A DNA stretch of 64,000 nt from Bacteroidota bacterium (GTDB taxonomy: Bacteria > Bacteroidota > Bacteroidia > B-17B0 > Aurantibacillaceae): NCBI GenBank assembly GCA_016185125.1, contig JACPOC010000007.1:49985-113984 (forward strand), in the 5' to 3' direction. Below, in pieces: positions 60,587 to 64,000 of the stretch. The notes beneath the pieces are model-generated. The model had not been told where the DNA came from. It made no database searches and was given only the letters and a program-made list of their open reading frames with translations. How positions within the stretch are numbered: the stretch's first letter is position 1; every line of letters begins with the position of its first letter. A program made the translations under genes and the position numbers.

Positions 60587-62581
60587 TTATTTTGTAACTA
60601 TCAACTTTTTAGTACTTACTTTTTTACCATCTACAATAAGCGTGGTAAAGTATAATCCGGCAGGTAAACTACTACAATCAATTTCAAACTTATTATCAAC
60701 CGATTTAAGGTTGTAATTAGCCAATTGCTGGCCACTGTAATTCATTAAAATTAATTGTGCCTGTGAATTATCCTGTGCTAACGTGTAACGAACCGTTACT
60801 TTACTATCAGTAGGATTTGGCTCTAAAGATTGAAGTGAAGATAACAAATTGACCGTTTCAATGTTTGAATCTTGCGTTAATGCTATTTTACCTAACTCAG
60901 GCCCGTTGCATGGAGGTATACGACTGCTATGAATTAATAACGCATAATCAGTTGCGGTACAGCCTGTAGCAACATTTGTAATAACAACAGTTACAGTTTG
61001 GGTTAAACCCGTACTATTGGTAGCTACGAAAGAGCTGCCTGTTCCAGTTTGAGAACTACCTGTTATCGACCATGCATAAGTAAACGTACCGGATTGATTG
61101 GTTGTAGCATTAAATGTAGCACTGCATCCTAAACCTGCACCTTTATCAGCTCCCGCGTCAACTGTTAGTAAAGTTACAGGTGAACTGACAGGCATCGACT
61201 TAAACGGATTAAGAGAATCGTTCTGTTCATAACGGTATTTATAGGCAAGAGAACCAGCACAATTGAAAATTAATAGAGTGGTTGACGAAGCTTTAATCGT
61301 ATCTTGATGCGTTGCAGTAACACCGGAAATACCAACGTTAATGCGAATGCCCGTACCAGTGGCACCGCTATTAAGCGCAATGTTATAAGGTTTTTCAGCC
61401 TTATCAGCCGAATCCTGGTTTAATATCATTACAGCTATATACGCTCCGGTTTTACTTGCAAAAGCTTTAATACGTTTTACATTGGAACCACCATTACTAT
61501 CATCTACTGCAATGTAATGTGTACCTTTAAACCATTTAGCCATTTGTTCCAAGTGGTAGTAGGTACTTTTCTTTGTTACGGAATCTTTAAGATAGCCACC
61601 GCGGTTTCCTTCTAATACACTCCAAAAATTAATCCATTGTAATCCTTTTTTTATACCCCATGAGTTGAGTTCCGCTATGTGCTGGCCTGCAAAAAAACTA
61701 CTGCTTTTAACCCCCCGAAAATTATCATTAGCCGCTCCGCTAGATGCCGAATAATAACAAATATTCGCTTCCGTCATTACAGCTTCAATTGGTTGCGAAC
61801 CACGCAGCCAGGTATTAGCAAAATCACATTTCCTTTTAATATAACCCATAGCGGCAGTGTCTTTACTTGTTGCTGTTAATTGATCGATAAGTGTTACGCG
61901 TTTTGGGGTAGTATTTGTACCTTCAAAATTATACATGTGGTATGAGAAATAATCAATGTAGGGTTTCCCGTTAGCGCCTCCATAACCTGAAATGCTGCCC
62001 ATTATATTATAGGAACCCGAAAGCGAACATAACGAATCAATTATCGCTCTGGCAGGATCGTATTGGTCACCAGGCATATATTTTAAACCCGGGCCAATGA
62101 TTTTAATTGTAGGGTCTTGGTTTTTCATTGCAGAGGCCATCCTTTTAATGTAAGAAGAAATAGCAATGGCGTTTAAGGTAGGTTCATTACCAATTACCCA
62201 GTACTTTACTTTTCTTCCCTTGCTTGTATTAATATATTTCACAAGAGCGCGAGCAGTTGCTGAATCTAAAACATTAGCAACATACGGTACCTGTAAAATG
62301 GGTTCCATGCCTCTGTTCCGGATAGAATCTACCATTTTTAAATACTGGTGCGTTTTTGCCAGTGAATCATTAAGAAGCGTACCGCCGAAACGAACCAGTT
62401 TTACATTGCTGTTTTTTACGGCAGCCCATGATTTGTGCACTTTTCCATTGAGGAAAGTGTTTTTTACACTATCGGGCATCCAGGAATTTACTCCGAAAAA
62501 TTCAGCAGGAGTGGTTTGTGCTTTGAATAGCGATATTACAAGCAAGAGGCTTAAAGTAATTAAGGAAATTTTGTTTTTCAT
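60587..62581 (-). CDS. Secreted clan GH-A glycoside hydrolase-like protein with T9SS type A tail
   Basis: 664 aa. Signal peptide (MKNKISLITLSLLLVISLFKAQ). The TIM-barrel domain (about 25-440) has clan GH-A features: VKLVRFGG, the acid/base Glu in VKYWVIGNEPT (E133), YFSYHMYNFEG, and a second Glu in EAVMTEANICYY (E271), placed as the nucleophile. It recalls the GH39/GH44/GH51 groups, but I cannot name the family. A small beta-sandwich (about 470-555, with Cys pairs) follows, then a T9SS type A sorting domain (LEPNPTDSKVTVRYTL, LPAGLYFTTLIVDGKKVSTKKLIVTK). It is likely an extracellular polysaccharide-degrading enzyme. Confidence 0.85.
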   Translation of the reverse strand: MKNKISLITLSLLLVISLFKAQTTPAEFFGVNSWMPDSVKNTFLNGKVHKSWAAVKNSNVKLVRFGGTLLNDSLAKTHQYLKMVDSIRNRGMEPILQVPYVANVLDSATARALVKYINTSKGRKVKYWVIGNEPTLNAIAISSYIKRMASAMKNQDPTIKIIGPGLKYMPGDQYDPARAIIDSLCSLSGSYNIMGSISGYGGANGKPYIDYFSYHMYNFEGTNTTPKRVTLIDQLTATSKDTAAMGYIKRKCDFANTWLRGSQPIEAVMTEANICYYSASSGAANDNFRGVKSSSFFAGQHIAELNSWGIKKGLQWINFWSVLEGNRGGYLKDSVTKKSTYYHLEQMAKWFKGTHYIAVDDSNGGSNVKRIKAFASKTGAYIAVMILNQDSADKAEKPYNIALNSGATGTGIRINVGISGVTATHQDTIKASSTTLLIFNCAGSLAYKYRYEQNDSLNPFKSMPVSSPVTLLTVDAGADKGAGLGCSATFNATTNQSGTFTYAWSITGSSQTGTGSSFVATNSTGLTQTVTVVITNVATGCTATDYALLIHSSRIPPCNGPELGKIALTQDSNIETVNLLSSLQSLEPNPTDSKVTVRYTLAQDNSQAQLILMNYSGQQLANYNLKSVDNKFEIDCSSLPAGLYFTTLIVDGKKVSTKKLIVTK

Positions 62582-62835
62582 GTTTATATTTTTAGGGTTA
62601 AATATTTGGGGACATTACAAGTCATCCATTACTTGGATATTTTTCGTTCCTTACACAGGTCGTTTATATTATGGGCATTTTAAGCCTCGTCTGTTTTTTA
62701 ATTGTTCGGAACTAATTTTAATTGAAAGGGTTTTATCGGACCTTACTCCCGTTTCAACGAGTTATTATCGTTTTGGATCAATTTAGGCTGTCTTGGCATG
62801 AAATTGGAATGCTTAGTATTGTAAATAATATCCCC

Positions 62836-64000
62836 ATGAAAAAAATATTTATTCTAATCGCCTTCAGTATTTTTAAAATAGCTATAGCCCAAACTTATAC
62901 TTGGGCAGTAAATAACCAATCTGTTTCAAGTGCCGGAATGTCAATTTATCGGGATACCGTAGGTAATTTATACCAGGCAGAAACATATAATATATCCCCA
63001 AATGATAAAGGGGTGAATGTGGTAAAATATGATGCTGGCCACAATTTACTATGGGTTAAAACCATTAAAGCACCCAAAATACTTACCTATAATCAAATGG
63101 CAATTGCAAGCGATAATGTGGGTAATGTTTATTTTACCTGTACTTTTTCTGATAGTTTAATAGTAGGCTCTGCTACCTATTTTGCGGGCGCTTCACCTGC
63201 TATGCTACTCGTTAAATTTAATGCCCAGGGGGATTACCAATGGTCGAATACATAATTTTATAGCTAAGTATAATGCAGCAGGTGTTATCAAATGGATTAA
63301 AAAGACCGGTACCGGTAATTCAACCTACTGGGGTTTAGGTTTTAAAACCGACGCATCAGGTAATAGTTATTTGGGCGGTTCTTTCGTTACCCGTGAAATT
63401 TTCGGTACCTATACTGTTAACGCATATGGCGGTGCTTATTCTGAAGAAGCTTACCTGGCTAAAATAGATTCTTCTGGCAACTGGCTTTGGGCTACTCATA
63501 TTGGTAACAGCGTAGGCACTCAGGCAGGCCTTTATGATTTAGCTCTTGATAAAAGCGGCAATCCCTATATCTGCGGTTTTTCAGGATACACCAGTACAAA
63601 GTTTGATAATATCATAGTTCCGAATACGGGCGAAGACGATTGGTTTCTTGCGAAGTACAACACATCAGGTAACTGCATTTGGGCTAAAGGGGGCGGTGGA
63701 CCCGGAAGCCAAGAGGCGACTGCGGTTTGTGTTGACAACAATAACGAAGTGTATATAGCCCGAACTGGTACTTTCTTTTCAAAGTTCGATGGTGCAGGCA
63801 ATTATATGTGGTCGCACTTTAAACCCGGGACTCTAAATAGAGCTATGATAAATGATGGTCAGGGAGGGATTTATTTTACAGGAACACATAACGTTAACGT
63901 AAGCTTTGATTCGTTTACCTTAAATACAAGCAATGGTGATTATAGAAGTTATATTGCCCGCTTATCCAATCCAAACATTGCAACCGGCTTGAAAGACCTC
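62836..64000 (+). pseudogene. Secreted beta-propeller (SBBP-type) repeat protein, interrupted by a frameshift and deletion, cut by the window edge
   Basis: From ATG 62836 (signal peptide MKKIFILIAFSIFKIAIAQ) one frame runs to the TAA at 63253-63255, ending LVKFNAQGDYQWSNT. The next frame, open from at least 63254 to the window end, continues with NFIAKYNAAGVIKW, then YLAKIDSSGNWLW and FLAKYNTSGNCIW, i.e. later copies of the same repeat. Repeats here are ~65 residues apart, but only ~19 residues separate the first two 'K[FY]N' points, so most of one repeat is missing along with the frame. Both ends of the break look like sound coding sequence. A sequencing or assembly error is possible. The C-terminal part, perhaps with a T9SS tail, lies outside. 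Confidence 0.6.

Noticed and set aside
62166..62786. Plus-strand frame of ~200 codons
   Set aside because: It is antisense to the GH-A-like hydrolase gene, which has a signal peptide, catalytic motifs and a sorting domain.
63241..63262. Programmed frameshift in the beta-propeller repeat gene
   Set aside because: No slippery heptamer or downstream pseudoknot is visible, and part of a repeat is missing, which a frameshift event cannot explain.
1..64000. CRISPR array, prophage or insertion sequence
   Set aside because: I found no direct repeats with unique spacers, no phage genes and no transposase or terminal inverted repeats.

Overview
The window comes from an AT-rich Bacteroidota chromosome. 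The evidence is a run of outer-membrane and secreted proteins with type IX secretion (T9SS) sorting domains, a TonB receptor, an imelysin/DUF4856 operon, an extended NusB, and the Bacteroidota promoter box TAnnTTTG in front of many genes with no Shine-Dalgarno signal. No transposase, integrase, phage gene or CRISPR array was seen. Most of it reads as core genome, with accessory material at both edges.

Layout. 1-5.2 kb: end of a POTRA-type outer-membrane protein, a small Cys/His-rich membrane protein, an ABC exporter and NADP-isocitrate dehydrogenase, separated by gaps full of worn intergenic repeats. 5.2-9.4 kb: phosphatidylserine decarboxylase, an M23 peptidase, an amino-acid permease and a class A-like serine hydrolase. 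9.5-16.2 kb (minus): an iron-type operon, DUF4856 lipoprotein, imelysin-like lipoprotein, a vitamin-K-dependent gamma-carboxylase (VKGC/HTTM) homologue and a TonB receptor, with a UbiA-like protein behind its own promoter. 16.3-23.7 kb (minus): a methyltransferase-glycosyltransferase fusion, two methyltransferases, a GT-C type membrane protein and a large T9SS adhesin-like protein. 23.9-29.7 kb: marR, yceI, a pseudouridine synthase, a LolD-like ATPase, waaA and a GT4 glycosyltransferase. 29.7-36.4 kb (plus): a surface polysaccharide module (flippase, two Wzz-like proteins, O-antigen ligase/polymerase) followed by a POTRA-type outer-membrane protein. 36.5-42.5 kb: pfkA, a T9SS gene remnant, a Cys/Met-metabolism PLP enzyme, a DUF2383 protein, cytochrome oxidase subunits and heme O synthase. 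42.6-58.7 kb: an OmpA/TPR lipoprotein, a secreted subtilase, prmC, nusB, leucine dehydrogenase, a degenerate-site ABC exporter, a cupredoxin, a secreted polyester-hydrolase-like esterase, purN, lgt, purA, cmk, dapD and tRNA-Arg(ACG). 58.7-64 kb: a 21-bp-period repeat array, a duplicated helical protein of unknown function, a secreted clan GH-A hydrolase and a broken beta-propeller-repeat gene running off the edge.

The most interesting items are the gamma-carboxylase homologue inside the imelysin/TonB operon, with the catalytic-lysine motif of the animal enzyme kept; a set of genes whose promoter box ends 4-6 nt before the start codon, which predicts leaderless mRNAs; the 12 x 21 bp repeat array after the tRNA; and a mini-gene that is only a signal peptide plus a T9SS sorting tail. 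No wholly new system can be claimed from sequence alone.
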